Positions 35,238 through 44,251 of a DNA stretch of 64,000 nucleotides are shown here, piece after piece. The position numbers and the translations under genes were made by a program. The notes beneath the pieces were generated by a model, which worked only from the letters and a program-made list of their open reading frames with translations, did no database searches and was not told where the DNA came from. This DNA is from an uncultured Actinomycetes bacterium. Lineage in GTDB: Bacteria > Actinomycetota > Actinomycetes > Nanopelagicales > Nanopelagicaceae. The stretch spans positions 1 to 64,000 of the forward strand of contig CAIJOY010000047.1 in the NCBI GenBank assembly GCA_903822425.1, given 5' to 3'. How positions within the stretch are numbered: the first letter of the stretch is position 1; every line of letters begins with the position of its first letter.

Positions 35238-35732
35238 ATGTTGCAAATTCGTCCAGCTAAAGCAACGGATATTAAAGGGATTCGCAAACTCATTGATACT
35301 TATGCACCACAGCGTAGATTGCTCTCGAAGGAGACTGTAACTCTTTATGAAAGCGTTCAAGAATTTACTGTGGCAGTAGAGGATGACGTTGTAGTCGGTT
35401 GCGGGGCACTGCATGTGCTTTGGGAAGATCTCGCCGAAGTTCGCACCGTTGCAGTATCAGAACACCTCCGCGGGAAAGGTGTTGGTCATCAAATATTAGA
35501 AGCAGTGATGCAACGCGCTCGTGAAATTGGAGTAAAGAGAATTTTCTGTCTCACTTTTGAAACTAACTTTTTTGGCCGTCATGGTTTTGAAGAAATTGAA
35601 GGAACCCCAGTGGAACCAGAGGTTTATCGCGAACTTCTCCACTCCTATGACACCGGTATCGCCGAATTTCTCGAACTTGAGAGCGTCAAGCCCAATACTC
35701 TGGGTAATACGCGCATGCTCAAGCATCTCTAA
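35238..35732 (+). CDS. argA: GNAT acetyltransferase, probable N-acetylglutamate synthase
   Basis: 164 residues of the GNAT fold with acetyl-CoA motif VAVSEHLRGKGVGHQIL (about residues 73-89) and the EVRTVAV and RIFCLTFETNFFGRHGFEEI segments typical of ArgA-type amino-acid N-acetyltransferases. The short single-domain actinobacterial form acetylates glutamate or glutamine to start arginine synthesis. It begins 2 bases after lysS. The substrate assignment is by family resemblance. Confidence 0.82.
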   Translation: MLQIRPAKATDIKGIRKLIDTYAPQRRLLSKETVTLYESVQEFTVAVEDDVVVGCGALHVLWEDLAEVRTVAVSEHLRGKGVGHQILEAVMQRAREIGVKRIFCLTFETNFFGRHGFEEIEGTPVEPEVYRELLHSYDTGIAEFLELESVKPNTLGNTRMLKHL

Positions 35733-35772
35733 GCCAAGCCCCAGATCTAGCCTTATCTCGGGCATAAATAGC

Positions 35773-35875
35773 CCATATCTAGGGTTATATGGATCAAGCC
35801 AAAGCTCACCGCGCAGCCTTAGCCTGCGTGGCATTAGGCTTAGCGACTAGCGAGTTTCCATAGAAGGAGCACCAG
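35773..35875 (+). promoter_or_regulatory. clpC upstream region with inverted repeat
   Basis: A perfect inverted repeat CCATAT-N8-ATATGG (35773-35778, 35787-35792) and a second short one, GGGC-N7-GCCC, just before it could be operators or a weak terminator of argA. TAGGCT (35835-35840) is a candidate -10, giving a leader of about 30 bases with GAAGGAG before ATG 35876. Stress regulators (ClgR, HspR, CtsR) control clpC elsewhere; I could not match their consensus. Confidence 0.35.
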
Positions 35876-38377
35876 ATGTTTGAGCGCTTTACCGATCGAG
35901 CCCGACGCGTTGTTGTATTGGCGCAAGAGGAAGCACGCATGCTCAATCACAATTACATCGGTACTGAGCACATCCTTCTTGGATTAATTCACGAAGGCGA
36001 AGGCGTTGCAGCAAAGGCTTTGGAATCTTTGGGTATCTCCCTAGAAGCTGTGCGCTCGCAAGTGGAAGAGATCATCGGTCAAGGTCAGCAAGCACCTAGT
36101 GGACACATTCCCTTTACTCCGCGTGCAAAGAAAGTTCTTGAACTCTCACTGCGTGAAGCGTTGCAATTGGGACATAACTACATTGGCACAGAACACATTT
36201 TGCTCGGACTTATTCGCGAAGGCGAAGGTGTTGCGGCTCAAGTTTTGATGAAGTTGGGTGCAGACCTTAGCCGTGTTCGCCAACAAGTAATTCAACTTCT
36301 CTCTGGCTATCAAGGCAAAGAGACGGTTACAACAGGCGGACCTGCTGAAGGAACTCCATCGACTTCTCTGATTCTTGATCAATTTGGCCGTAACCTCACA
36401 CAAGCAGCGCGCGAAGGAAAGCTTGACCCAGTTATTGGTCGCGAAAAAGAAATTGAACGCGTCATGCAAGTTCTTTCACGCCGCACAAAGAACAACCCAG
36501 TACTTATTGGCGAACCAGGTGTTGGTAAAACTGCCGTAGTTGAAGGCTTGGCACAAGCAATTGTTAAGGGCGATGTTCCTGAAACTTTGAAAGATAAGCA
36601 GCTCTACTCCCTTGATCTTGGAGCACTTGTTGCTGGTAGCCGATACCGTGGAGATTTTGAAGAACGCTTAAAGAAAGTTTTAAAAGAGATCCGCACACGC
36701 GGTGACATCATTCTCTTTATCGATGAGATTCATACTCTCGTCGGTGCAGGTGCTGCAGAGGGTGCAATCGACGCTGCAAGCATTCTAAAGCCGATGTTGG
36801 CACGCGGGGAGCTGCAGACGATTGGTGCAACGACTTTGGATGAATACCGCAAGCATCTTGAAAAAGATGCTGCACTGGAGCGCCGTTTCCAACCAATCCA
36901 AGTTGCAGAACCATCTCTTGCGCACACAATCGAAATTCTCAAGGGGCTGCGTGATCGTTACGAAACACACCACCGTGTATCAATTTCAGATGCTGCGCTG
37001 GTCTCTGCTGCAACGTTGGCAGATCGTTACGTCTCTGATCGTTTCTTGCCAGATAAAGCCATTGACCTCATTGATGAAGCAGGGTCACGTCTTCGCATCC
37101 GTCGCATGACTGCTCCACCAGAGCTACGTGAATTCGACGAGAAGATTGCCTCTGTTCGTAAAGAGAAAGAATCAGCAATCGATGGTCAAGATTTTGAAAA
37201 AGCTGCATCTCTTCGTGACAACGAGAAGAGCTTAATTCTTGAAAAAGCAGAACGAGAAAAGACGTGGAAAGCCGGTGACCTTGATATGGTCACTGAAGTA
37301 GATGAAGAACTCATTGCGGAAGTCCTTTCAATCGCAACTGGAATTCCAGTATTTAAATTAACTGAAGAAGAGACTGCACGCCTGCTTCGCATGGAAGATG
37401 AACTGCACCGGCGCGTGATCGGTCAAGACCAAGCAATCAAAGCTTTGTCGCAAGCAATTCGCCGCACACGTGCAGGTCTTAAAGATCCAAAGCGTCCTGG
37501 TGGATCATTCATCTTTGCTGGCCCATCTGGTGTTGGTAAAACTGAACTTTCTCGCACGCTTGCTGCTTTCTTGTTTGGCAGCGCCGATTCACTCATTCAA
37601 CTTGATATGTCTGAATACTCTGAACGTCACACAGCTTCACGTCTTTTCGGTGCACCTCCAGGATATGTTGGTTATGACGAAGGTGGTCAGCTAACTGAGA
37701 AAGTACGTCGTAAACCGTTCTCAGTTGTGCTCTTTGACGAAATTGAAAAAGCGCACCCAGATATTTTCAACTCACTGCTGCAGGTCTTAGAAGATGGTCG
37801 CTTAACCGACTCTCAAGGTCGCGTGGTCGACTTCAAGAACACCGTAATCATCATGACAACTAACTTGGGAACTCGTGACATCTCAAAGGGTGCAGGCCTT
37901 GGCTTTGCTAACTCTGAGGATGAACTCAGCAACTACGAGCGCATGAAGTCCAAAGTTGGCGATGAACTCAAAACTCATTTCCGCCCAGAATTTCTCAACC
38001 GCATCGATGACATCATCGTGTTCCATCAGTTAACCAAGCCTGAAATTATTCAGATTGTTGATTTGATGATCACCAACCTTGATGATCGCCTGAAGGCAAA
38101 AGATATGGGCATCGAACTCACATCTGCTGCCAAAGAGCTACTTGCTACTCGCGGCTATGACCCACTCATGGGTGCCCGGCCATTGCGTCGCACAATTCAA
38201 CGTGAGATCGAAGATAACTTGTCTGAGAAGATTCTCTTCGGAGAACTTAAGGCAGGGGAAATAGTCGTAGTCGACGTTGAAGGTGAAGGTACGGAAGCCA
38301 AATTTACTTTTGCTGGCTCAGCAAAAGCCTTGATGCCAGATACTCCAGGGGACTTGACTCAAGCTCCTAGCGTTTAG
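35876..38377 (+). CDS. clpC: ATP-dependent Clp protease ATP-binding subunit ClpC
   Basis: 833 residues. Two N-terminal Clp repeats (each with [13 protein letters not shown], about residues 26 and 101), AAA1 with Walker A GEPGVGKT (about 212), a middle domain with a UVR-like motif ([13 protein letters not shown], about 435) and AAA2 with GPSGVGKT (about 548). ClpC unfolds proteins for ClpP and helps quality control and stress recovery. The gene has a clear GAAGGAG ribosome-binding site and overlaps the convergent small membrane gene by 4 bases. Confidence 0.97.
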   Translation: MFERFTDRARRVVVLAQEEARMLNHNYIGTEHILLGLIHEGEGVAAKALESLGISLEAVRSQVEEIIGQGQQAPSGHIPFTPRAKKVLELSLREALQLGHNYIGTEHILLGLIREGEGVAAQVLMKLGADLSRVRQQVIQLLSGYQGKETVTTGGPAEGTPSTSLILDQFGRNLTQAAREGKLDPVIGREKEIERVMQVLSRRTKNNPVLIGEPGVGKTAVVEGLAQAIVKGDVPETLKDKQLYSLDLGALVAGSRYRGDFEERLKKVLKEIRTRGDIILFIDEIHTLVGAGAAEGAIDAASILKPMLARGELQTIGATTLDEYRKHLEKDAALERRFQPIQVAEPSLAHTIEILKGLRDRYETHHRVSISDAALVSAATLADRYVSDRFLPDKAIDLIDEAGSRLRIRRMTAPPELREFDEKIASVRKEKESAIDGQDFEKAASLRDNEKSLILEKAEREKTWKAGDLDMVTEVDEELIAEVLSIATGIPVFKLTEEETARLLRMEDELHRRVIGQDQAIKALSQAIRRTRAGLKDPKRPGGSFIFAGPSGVGKTELSRTLAAFLFGSADSLIQLDMSEYSERHTASRLFGAPPGYVGYDEGGQLTEKVRRKPFSVVLFDEIEKAHPDIFNSLLQVLEDGRLTDSQGRVVDFKNTVIIMTTNLGTRDISKGAGLGFANSEDELSNYERMKSKVGDELKTHFRPEFLNRIDDIIVFHQLTKPEIIQIVDLMITNLDDRLKAKDMGIELTSAAKELLATRGYDPLMGARPLRRTIQREIEDNLSEKILFGELKAGEIVVVDVEGEGTEAKFTFAGSAKALMPDTPGDLTQAPSV

Positions 38378-38931
38378 CTCTTCTGCTTCCACTTTTTGTT
38401 ACCTAAGGCGATAAAGCTCAAGATAACAAGGATCTGCACTTCAATTGCTGTAGATGAAGCCAGTTCACGTGTCAGTACGCCGCCGAGGGATGATTCTTTA
38501 AGCGCTTTTGCACCATAAACGTAACCGGAATAACTTACAAAGCGTCCGGCTGCAAATGCTAACAAAAGCGGTTTGAGAGAAACTTTCTTGACTATTCCAG
38601 CTGCTTCGAAAAGTTGTGCGGAGGAAATGGGGGAAAGGAAGAACAGAGCAAGAACACCAATTGTCCTGTTCTTGTTGGATTCGATCTTTAAAGCAACTAA
38701 TTCCATATTTGCAATAAATTTTGCTGGAAACCAATTGATTATTCTGCGGAAATAGAGCGCTAAGCCAGCTCGTCCAACAGTCGCACAGCAAACACCGATG
38801 ATGACTAGGGCAATGGGATTGAGATGTTGATTGAGTACAAAATAAACAAGGACAGCCCATGTGGGAGGCGCGAAAGCAGGAATGAGATTGATAAGCACTA
38901 TGACTATCCCGGCCAGAAGGTAGTTAGTCAT
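38374..38931 (-). CDS. Multi-pass membrane protein, possibly DedA/VTT-like
   Basis: 185 residues with about five hydrophobic segments. The N-terminal [20 protein letters not shown] and the re-entrant-looking Pro/Gly patterns recall small DedA/VTT (SNARE-associated) proteins, but the usual conserved E-x-P-x-P motifs are not obvious. It follows mutY by 9 bases and is probably co-transcribed with radA-mutY. The function is unknown; lipid or ion handling would be a guess. Confidence 0.7.
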   Translation of the reverse strand: MTNYLLAGIVIVLINLIPAFAPPTWAVLVYFVLNQHLNPIALVIIGVCCATVGRAGLALYFRRIINWFPAKFIANMELVALKIESNKNRTIGVLALFFLSPISSAQLFEAAGIVKKVSLKPLLLAFAAGRFVSYSGYVYGAKALKESSLGGVLTRELASSTAIEVQILVILSFIALGNKKWKQKS

Positions 38932-38940
38932 CTTCTTAGT

Positions 38941-39792
38941 TTAGGCCGAAGGCAGGAAGTAGAGAACACCATCGCATGCCAGAAGTTTGTCAGAAAGCAA
39001 AGTCTGCAGCGCTTTCTCAATTTGGGATTCATCAGGCCAAAGATTTTTGAGTTGATCCACTGATAATGATGGGTTATCCCGTAGCGCTTGAATGACGGTG
39101 CCACGGCACTGGCGATCAGTACCATGCCATTTTTGAGTTGTGCGTTTCAACGTCGATTTGGGATATCCGTTGGCCCGCCATCTACAACTTGTGGAGATCG
39201 GGCATTTCTCACATGCAGGATTTCTTGAGGTGCAGACCAAAGCACCAAGTTCCATCGTTGCAGCTGCCCAGATATGCGCTGTATTTTCTGGGATCAACGC
39301 ATCTCGAAGGCCACGTTCTACTTTGCTGGGACTAGAACTCGGGAATTCTTCACCATCAATTGCGCGAGAAAATAGACGACGAATGTTGATATCCAGAACC
39401 AATGTTCGCTCTTGATAAGCAAAGGCAGCTATTGCAGCTGCGGTGTAGTCGCCAACACCTGGTAATTGACGCAATAGTTCTTCATTGCGTGGAACTTGGT
39501 TATCAAACTCATTTGTAATGACTTTTGCACATTCATGTAACCGAAGTGCCCTGCGTGGATAACCCAAACGCCCCCATGCGGTGATTATTTCTGCTGGTGT
39601 GGCTTTAGCAAGATCACTTGCTGTTGGCCAACGCTGCATCCATTCTTCCCACTTGGGTAGAACTCGAGATACAGGAGTTTGTTGCAACATAAATTCACTT
39701 ACCATCACACCCCAGGGAGTTGATTTGCGCCAAGGTAAATCGCGCTGATTTTTTGCAAACCAAGAAATAACTTCTGGCTGGAAAGAAATCAT
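38941..39792 (-). CDS. mutY: A/G-specific adenine glycosylase, C-terminally short
   Basis: 283 residues. FMLQQTPVSRV (adenine-specific Gln region), helix-hairpin-helix LPGVGDYTAAAIAAF, catalytic Asp in LVLDINIRRLF, and the [4Fe-4S] cluster loop CTSRNPACEKCPISTSC. It removes adenine opposite 8-oxoguanine. The NUDIX-like C-terminal domain that reads 8-oxoG in longer MutY is missing; about 75 unrelated residues follow the cluster. It overlaps radA by ATGA. Confidence 0.93.
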   Translation of the reverse strand: MISFQPEVISWFAKNQRDLPWRKSTPWGVMVSEFMLQQTPVSRVLPKWEEWMQRWPTASDLAKATPAEIITAWGRLGYPRRALRLHECAKVITNEFDNQVPRNEELLRQLPGVGDYTAAAIAAFAYQERTLVLDINIRRLFSRAIDGEEFPSSSPSKVERGLRDALIPENTAHIWAAATMELGALVCTSRNPACEKCPISTSCRWRANGYPKSTLKRTTQKWHGTDRQCRGTVIQALRDNPSLSVDQLKNLWPDESQIEKALQTLLSDKLLACDGVLYFLPSA

Positions 39793-41156
39793 TCCCCGGA
39801 GATCTTTACCCGACTCAGGGCTTGATCAAGGCGAGAAACTTCAACGATCTCCATGCCATCAATCTTGATATCGCTACCGTGAGGAACCAGCGCACGTTTG
39901 AAACCAAGGCGATGTGCTTCTGCTAATCGCCTAGAAACCCCGCTAACTTTACGAATTTCACCAGCAAGACCAACTTCTCCAATTGCCACAAGATCTCCAG
40001 GAAGCGCCAATCCTTTAGCAGCTGATGCAACAGCTAGTGCAAGTGCAAGATCAGCTGCAGGTTCTGTCATCTTCATTCCGCCGACCGTTGCGGCATAAAC
40101 ATCGCGCCCTGCGATGCGAATGTTGGCGCGTAGCTCCAGCACGGCAAGTGTCATCGACGTTCGGGCTGCATCTAAACCACTAGTGACTCGACGAGCATTT
40201 CCGTAATCGTTATCGCGCCCAAGACCTACGAGTGCTTGAATCTCAGCAAGCAGTGGACGACGTCCTTCAAGGGTGACGGTGACACACGTGCCTGGAACCG
40301 GTTCGGTATGGCGAGTGGTAAATAAACCAGTGGGGTCTGCAACGCTTTCAATGCCGCCATCGTGTAGATCAAAACAACCAACTTCATCGCTGGCGCCAAA
40401 ACGATTCTTGGTAGCGCGGATTAATCGAAGCCGAGAATGACGTTCGCCTTCAAATTGCAAAACTACGTCCACAATATGTTCCAGCAAGCGAGGACCAGCA
40501 ATGGAGCCATCTTTGGTCACATGGCCAACGAGTAGGAGAGTGATGTCGCGATCTTTTGCTAGACGAATGAGGGCTCCGGCAACTTCACGTACTTGAGTCA
40601 CGCCCCCTGAGGCACCATCAGCGGCTGCACTGCTCATTGTCTGGATGCTGTCGATGATCAACAAATTTGGTTTAACTGAATCGATATGTGAAATGACTGC
40701 ACCCAAATCATTTTCAGAAGCTAACCAAAGAAGCGGATCTACAGCGCCGATACGTTCAGCCCGCAAACGAACTTGCGATGCAGATTCTTCTCCGCTGATA
40801 TAAAGAGCGCGAATTCCACGAGATGCACTTTGTGCTGCCACCGTTAAGAGAAGTGTTGATTTACCTACTCCTGGTTCACCAGCCAACAAAATGGCAGCGC
40901 CTGGAACTAATCCACCGCCGAGGACTCGGTCTAATTCGGTAACACCAGTTGATCGTGCAGCAGCACTGGATAAATCCACTTCACCAATAGGAGTAGCTGC
41001 ATGCGTGATTGCACCTGGAACAAGTGAGAGTCGTTTTGGCGCCGCGATTTCTTCGACACTTCCCCACACTTGGCATTCACCGCAACGACCAACCCACTTA
41101 TTAGTTGTCCATCCGCATTCAACACAACGGAATGGATCTTTCTCGGGTTTAGCCAT
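39789..41156 (-). CDS. radA: DNA repair protein RadA
   Basis: 455 residues. Zinc finger CVECGWTTNKWVGRCGEC, Walker A GEPGVGKST (about residue 92), the RadA-specific KNRFG motif (TKNRFGASDEVG) and a C-terminal Lon-protease-like domain. RadA is a hexameric helicase that processes recombination intermediates. TAGGCT lies exactly 6 bases before ATG 41156, so the transcript is probably leaderless. mutY follows with a 4-base overlap, joining recombination and base-excision repair. Confidence 0.96.
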   Translation of the reverse strand: MAKPEKDPFRCVECGWTTNKWVGRCGECQVWGSVEEIAAPKRLSLVPGAITHAATPIGEVDLSSAAARSTGVTELDRVLGGGLVPGAAILLAGEPGVGKSTLLLTVAAQSASRGIRALYISGEESASQVRLRAERIGAVDPLLWLASENDLGAVISHIDSVKPNLLIIDSIQTMSSAAADGASGGVTQVREVAGALIRLAKDRDITLLLVGHVTKDGSIAGPRLLEHIVDVVLQFEGERHSRLRLIRATKNRFGASDEVGCFDLHDGGIESVADPTGLFTTRHTEPVPGTCVTVTLEGRRPLLAEIQALVGLGRDNDYGNARRVTSGLDAARTSMTLAVLELRANIRIAGRDVYAATVGGMKMTEPAADLALALAVASAAKGLALPGDLVAIGEVGLAGEIRKVSGVSRRLAEAHRLGFKRALVPHGSDIKIDGMEIVEVSRLDQALSRVKISGE

Positions 41157-41162
41157 GGGTAC

Positions 41163-41168
41163 AGCCTA
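41163..41168 (-). promoter_or_regulatory. -10 box, leaderless start of radA
   Basis: TAGGCT on the minus strand, then GTACCC, then ATG 41156; transcription is predicted to start at the ATG. Confidence 0.5.
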
Positions 41169-41182
41169 GAGCGAAGGACTGA

Positions 41183-42001
41183 CTAAGCCTTGGCCTTGGC
41201 CGCAGCCAATGTAGCGGGGTGCTGGATAACAAATAGGGGCAACGTGCGCTTTTCAATCGCCTTGATTGCCTCAACTCGGGCATCACAGTGGCGGGCCAAG
41301 ATGTCGTAGGGGGCTTGGCCCATGAGGGCAATAAGTTCGGTCTTATTAGAAATATAAACCGGTTGAATTCCTACATGCGCATCTGTATTGCTCGTGCAAT
41401 ACCAATCAAAATCATCGCCGCCATCGCCCCAAGCCAAGCGTTCGTATTCGCCAATGACTGTTACAGAATATTCGCGCTCGCCTACTTCGCGAGTTTCAAA
41501 GCTTCGTCGTAATGGAAGTTGCCAACACACATCTGGTTTTGTATCAACAAAGTGGCGACCTTCTTTTTCTGCCAAATGATGCAAGACGCAACCGAATGAA
41601 CCAGTAAAACCTGGAGCCGTATAACCCTTACGATTGAGAAAAATACAGGATTCGTTGATGGTGCGAGTTTTACGATCCCCATCACTATCTCGATCGCTGA
41701 TTTGTAATTTTCCGCCGAATTTCTTTGGTTGTGCTTCTGAGTAGAACTGCCACATTTCTGGAGTTAAATCGGCAGCAGCACGCATCGTTCGCGCTTCGTC
41801 TGCTTCATCTGAATACATTGCGCCCTCTGTGCAGCAGCCATCATTGGGACGATCAGCAAAAACACCTTTGCAACCATCCCCATAAATACAGGTCCAAAAG
41901 GAGGTAAGCCATGTGAGATCGCATTTATAGATTTCTGTCTCATCTTGCGGATCGGCAAATTCAAACCAATCGCGGGCAAAACCTGGCTTGATTTCAGACA
42001 T
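41183..42001 (-). CDS. Conserved Cys-rich protein, possibly YkgJ/DUF3109-like
   Basis: About 272 residues from ATG 42001; a GTG at 42007 is too close to the TAGGCT box (minus, 42015-42010). Cys are grouped: CDLTWLTSFWTC, GCKGVF, GCCTEGA, ESCIFLN, GCVLHH and DVCWQLP. Such Cys spacing resembles the zinc/iron-chelating YkgJ or DUF3109 families, but I cannot confirm it. There is no signal peptide, so it is cytoplasmic. It stands divergent to proC and upstream of radA on the same strand, 26 bases away. Confidence 0.75.
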   Translation of the reverse strand: MSEIKPGFARDWFEFADPQDETEIYKCDLTWLTSFWTCIYGDGCKGVFADRPNDGCCTEGAMYSDEADEARTMRAAADLTPEMWQFYSEAQPKKFGGKLQISDRDSDGDRKTRTINESCIFLNRKGYTAPGFTGSFGCVLHHLAEKEGRHFVDTKPDVCWQLPLRRSFETREVGEREYSVTVIGEYERLAWGDGGDDFDWYCTSNTDAHVGIQPVYISNKTELIALMGQAPYDILARHCDARVEAIKAIEKRTLPLFVIQHPATLAAAKAKA

Positions 42002-42009
42002 AGTCACAG

Positions 42010-42056
42010 AGCCTACGGGTTATTGCCTGATAACGCACATCAGTTGCAGGTAACCT
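42010..42056. promoter_or_regulatory. Divergent -10 boxes for the Cys-rich protein and proC
   Basis: TAGGCT (minus, 42015-42010) lies 8 bases before ATG 42001. TAACCT (plus, 42051-42056) lies exactly 6 bases before the proC ATG at 42063. Both predict transcripts with leaders of 0-2 bases. Confidence 0.48.
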
Positions 42057-42062
42057 TGCACC

Positions 42063-42866
42063 ATGAAAGAGGTCAGGAATGTTGGCGTAATTGGTGCTGG
42101 CGTTATGGGTGAAGCGTTGATCACTGGCCTCATTGCATCAGGCATTCCTGCCACATCAATCACAATTTCCGAAAAGCGCGTAGATCGTGCACAAGAACTC
42201 ATCAAAAGCTATGGAGTCAATAGTGCTGAAATTAGCACCACTGTTGCTTCAAGTGATGCCCTGCTCATTGTGGTCAAACCTCAGGACATGGCGTTAACAT
42301 GCCAACAAATCCAACCGACTCTCAAAGCAGAAACCCTTGTTATTTCCTTTGCTGCTGGAAAGAAGATTGACTTTATTTCAAGCCATCTCTCTGGCCACAC
42401 ACCCGTGATTCGTGTGATGCCAAATACGCCAACTCTGGTCGGTGAAGGTATGGCTGCAATTTCACCAGGACCGGGCACCTCGAAGCAAGATCTAGATTTT
42501 GTTCGCAGCTTCTTATCTGCTACCGGAAAAGTAGTTGAAGTTCCCGAAGATTTACAAGATGCCGTCACTGCAACTAGTGGATCGGGTCCGGCCTATTTCT
42601 TTCTCTTCGTGGAATCTATGATTCAAGGTGGAATCTCGATGGGGCTTTCACAAGAAATAGCCACTGAATTAACCATTCAAACTTTAGTTGGCTCAGCAAA
42701 GCTTCTTGCTACTTCAGGCAAGAGCGCGACCACATTGCGTGAAAACGTTACAAGTCCTAATGGGACAACAGCGGCAGCAATCGCCTCCTTTAACGCAGAA
42801 AACTTTGCACAAATAGTTCAAAGCGCGATGACGGCAGCGCGGGATCGCTCCCAGGAATTAGCGTGA
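42063..42866 (+). CDS. proC: Pyrroline-5-carboxylate reductase
   Basis: 267 residues. NAD(P) motif VGVIGAGVMGEALITGLI, mid-motif IRVMPNTPTLVGEGM and the C-terminal ATSGSGPAYFFLFVESM and ENVTSPNGTT. It makes proline. The next gene starts with a GTGA overlap. Nearness to bS22 matches the mycobacterial proC (Rv0500) neighbourhood. Confidence 0.96.
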   Translation: MKEVRNVGVIGAGVMGEALITGLIASGIPATSITISEKRVDRAQELIKSYGVNSAEISTTVASSDALLIVVKPQDMALTCQQIQPTLKAETLVISFAAGKKIDFISSHLSGHTPVIRVMPNTPTLVGEGMAAISPGPGTSKQDLDFVRSFLSATGKVVEVPEDLQDAVTATSGSGPAYFFLFVESMIQGGISMGLSQEIATELTIQTLVGSAKLLATSGKSATTLRENVTSPNGTTAAAIASFNAENFAQIVQSAMTAARDRSQELA

Positions 42867-44089
42867 AGTTTTCGAAATATCTCGCTGTATTATTAGTTTG
42901 CGCCATAACCCCGATAAACATTGCTACTGCTGCTCCGAAAACAATTACTGTTAAACCTTTGACTGAGTTGGTCAAACTTGATGCCACGGAAGAAATTTCC
43001 GGGATGCTTCTTAACGGAAAAATCATCTACCTTTTTGGAACCTCTGTAGCTTCTGCTACTACTGATGGTTTTTTACGTGCCATAGATAGCCAAGGCAATG
43101 TGCTCTGGAATCTTCCGATCGATAGCGGTGCAGACGATATTTTCACTGCAGGAACGCGCGATCGACAAGGAAATATCTGGATTGTTGGGGCTTCGGCAAA
43201 ATCTCCCGAAATCACCCCAACTCCAACTTCGTCTCCCTCGGCACTTAATCCCGATGCAGTTGTCCTTGATCCAGAAACACCGCTACGGCCAGATATGACG
43301 ATTCTTAAAGTATGGAAAGTTTCTTCGCAAGGAGCCCTCATTAAAGAACTTTCACGGGATGTCTCTCAAGCCATACTTCCTCGCGCTGTTGTTGCAACTG
43401 CCAATGGAGTTGCCATAGGCGGATCGATTCTTACTGAAACTGGAAACGCTGGGTTTGTTGTGCAAACTGGAGCAACTGGTGTTTTGAGTAAACTTTTAGC
43501 TATTGGACAGTCAGATACCGAAGTCAACGCCATTGCGATGCGAGCCGACAATTCTCTTATTGCCTTTGGTAGTAGTACTGAGTCACTGGGTGGCAAAAAA
43601 CTAGTGGGCTTGCGAGATGGAGTTATCGTTTCAATTTCGACCAAAAACAAAGTGACTGCTGTTGTACGGAGCACAAATTCACAAAGCATGCGCACATGGC
43701 AGAATGCAACGAACTCACTATTTCTGGGTGGTGATGCAGTAACAAATGGCAAAACTGAGGCAGTTGTTACTAAATTTTCTGCTGCGCTCATCCCAGTGTG
43801 GACGACCCGGTATGCCTCACGTGGTCTGGCTATTGCATGTGATCTCACATCACAATCTTCAGCAATGACATTTACTTCCACGAGTGCGATTAAAGGAGTC
43901 ACTGGTTGGAAAGCAAGTAAAGGCCAAGTAATCAGCCTCTTCTTTGATAGCAAAGGGGTCATCACGGGGGCATACGGGGCGAGTTCGCTAAAAACCGTCA
44001 TATCGGTGGCCTCAAACGCAGATCTTGGCCTGGTGGTGCTGGGTACTACCTCAGTAGGCGTTTCGATTTTTCATGCACTTACAAGGTAA
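42863..44089 (+). CDS. Secreted propeller-like protein of unknown function
   Basis: 408 residues, start GTG 42863. Signal peptide (cleavage after NIATAA, residue 24), then repeated beta-rich blocks such as GNVLWNLPID, GNIWIVGAS and DNSLIAFGSS that suggest a beta-propeller. A Pro/Thr/Ser-rich linker lies at about residue 115-135. I cannot name a family. It is translationally coupled to proC, though its role should be at the cell surface. Confidence 0.75.
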   Translation: MKFSKYLAVLLVCAITPINIATAAPKTITVKPLTELVKLDATEEISGMLLNGKIIYLFGTSVASATTDGFLRAIDSQGNVLWNLPIDSGADDIFTAGTRDRQGNIWIVGASAKSPEITPTPTSSPSALNPDAVVLDPETPLRPDMTILKVWKVSSQGALIKELSRDVSQAILPRAVVATANGVAIGGSILTETGNAGFVVQTGATGVLSKLLAIGQSDTEVNAIAMRADNSLIAFGSSTESLGGKKLVGLRDGVIVSISTKNKVTAVVRSTNSQSMRTWQNATNSLFLGGDAVTNGKTEAVVTKFSAALIPVWTTRYASRGLAIACDLTSQSSAMTFTSTSAIKGVTGWKASKGQVISLFFDSKGVITGAYGASSLKTVISVASNADLGLVVLGTTSVGVSIFHALTR

Positions 44090-44140
44090 CCTAACGGCCT
44101 TGGGGCTCGTGGCCTCAACCTCAAAAGGAGATCGTGGCGT

Positions 44141-44242
44141 ATGGGTTCAGTAATCAAGAAACGACGTAAGCGGATGGCGAAGAAGAAGCATAAGAAACTT
44201 CTTAAAAAGACTCGCATTCAGCGTCGTAACGCCAAGAAGTAA
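44141..44242 (+). CDS. Ribosomal protein bS22 (AURKAIP1/COX24-like)
   Basis: A 33-residue, extremely basic peptide beginning [20 protein letters not shown] and ending QRRNAKK. It matches the small actinobacterial protein recognised as bS22 in mycobacterial 30S structures and annotated as AURKAIP1/COX24-domain. A strong AAAAGGAG precedes ATG 44141. Its place shortly after proC matches Mycobacterium, where it lies near Rv0500. It is easily missed because of its length. Confidence 0.9.
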   Translation: MGSVIKKRRKRMAKKKHKKLLKKTRIQRRNAKK

Positions 44243-44251
44243 TTTTTCTTT

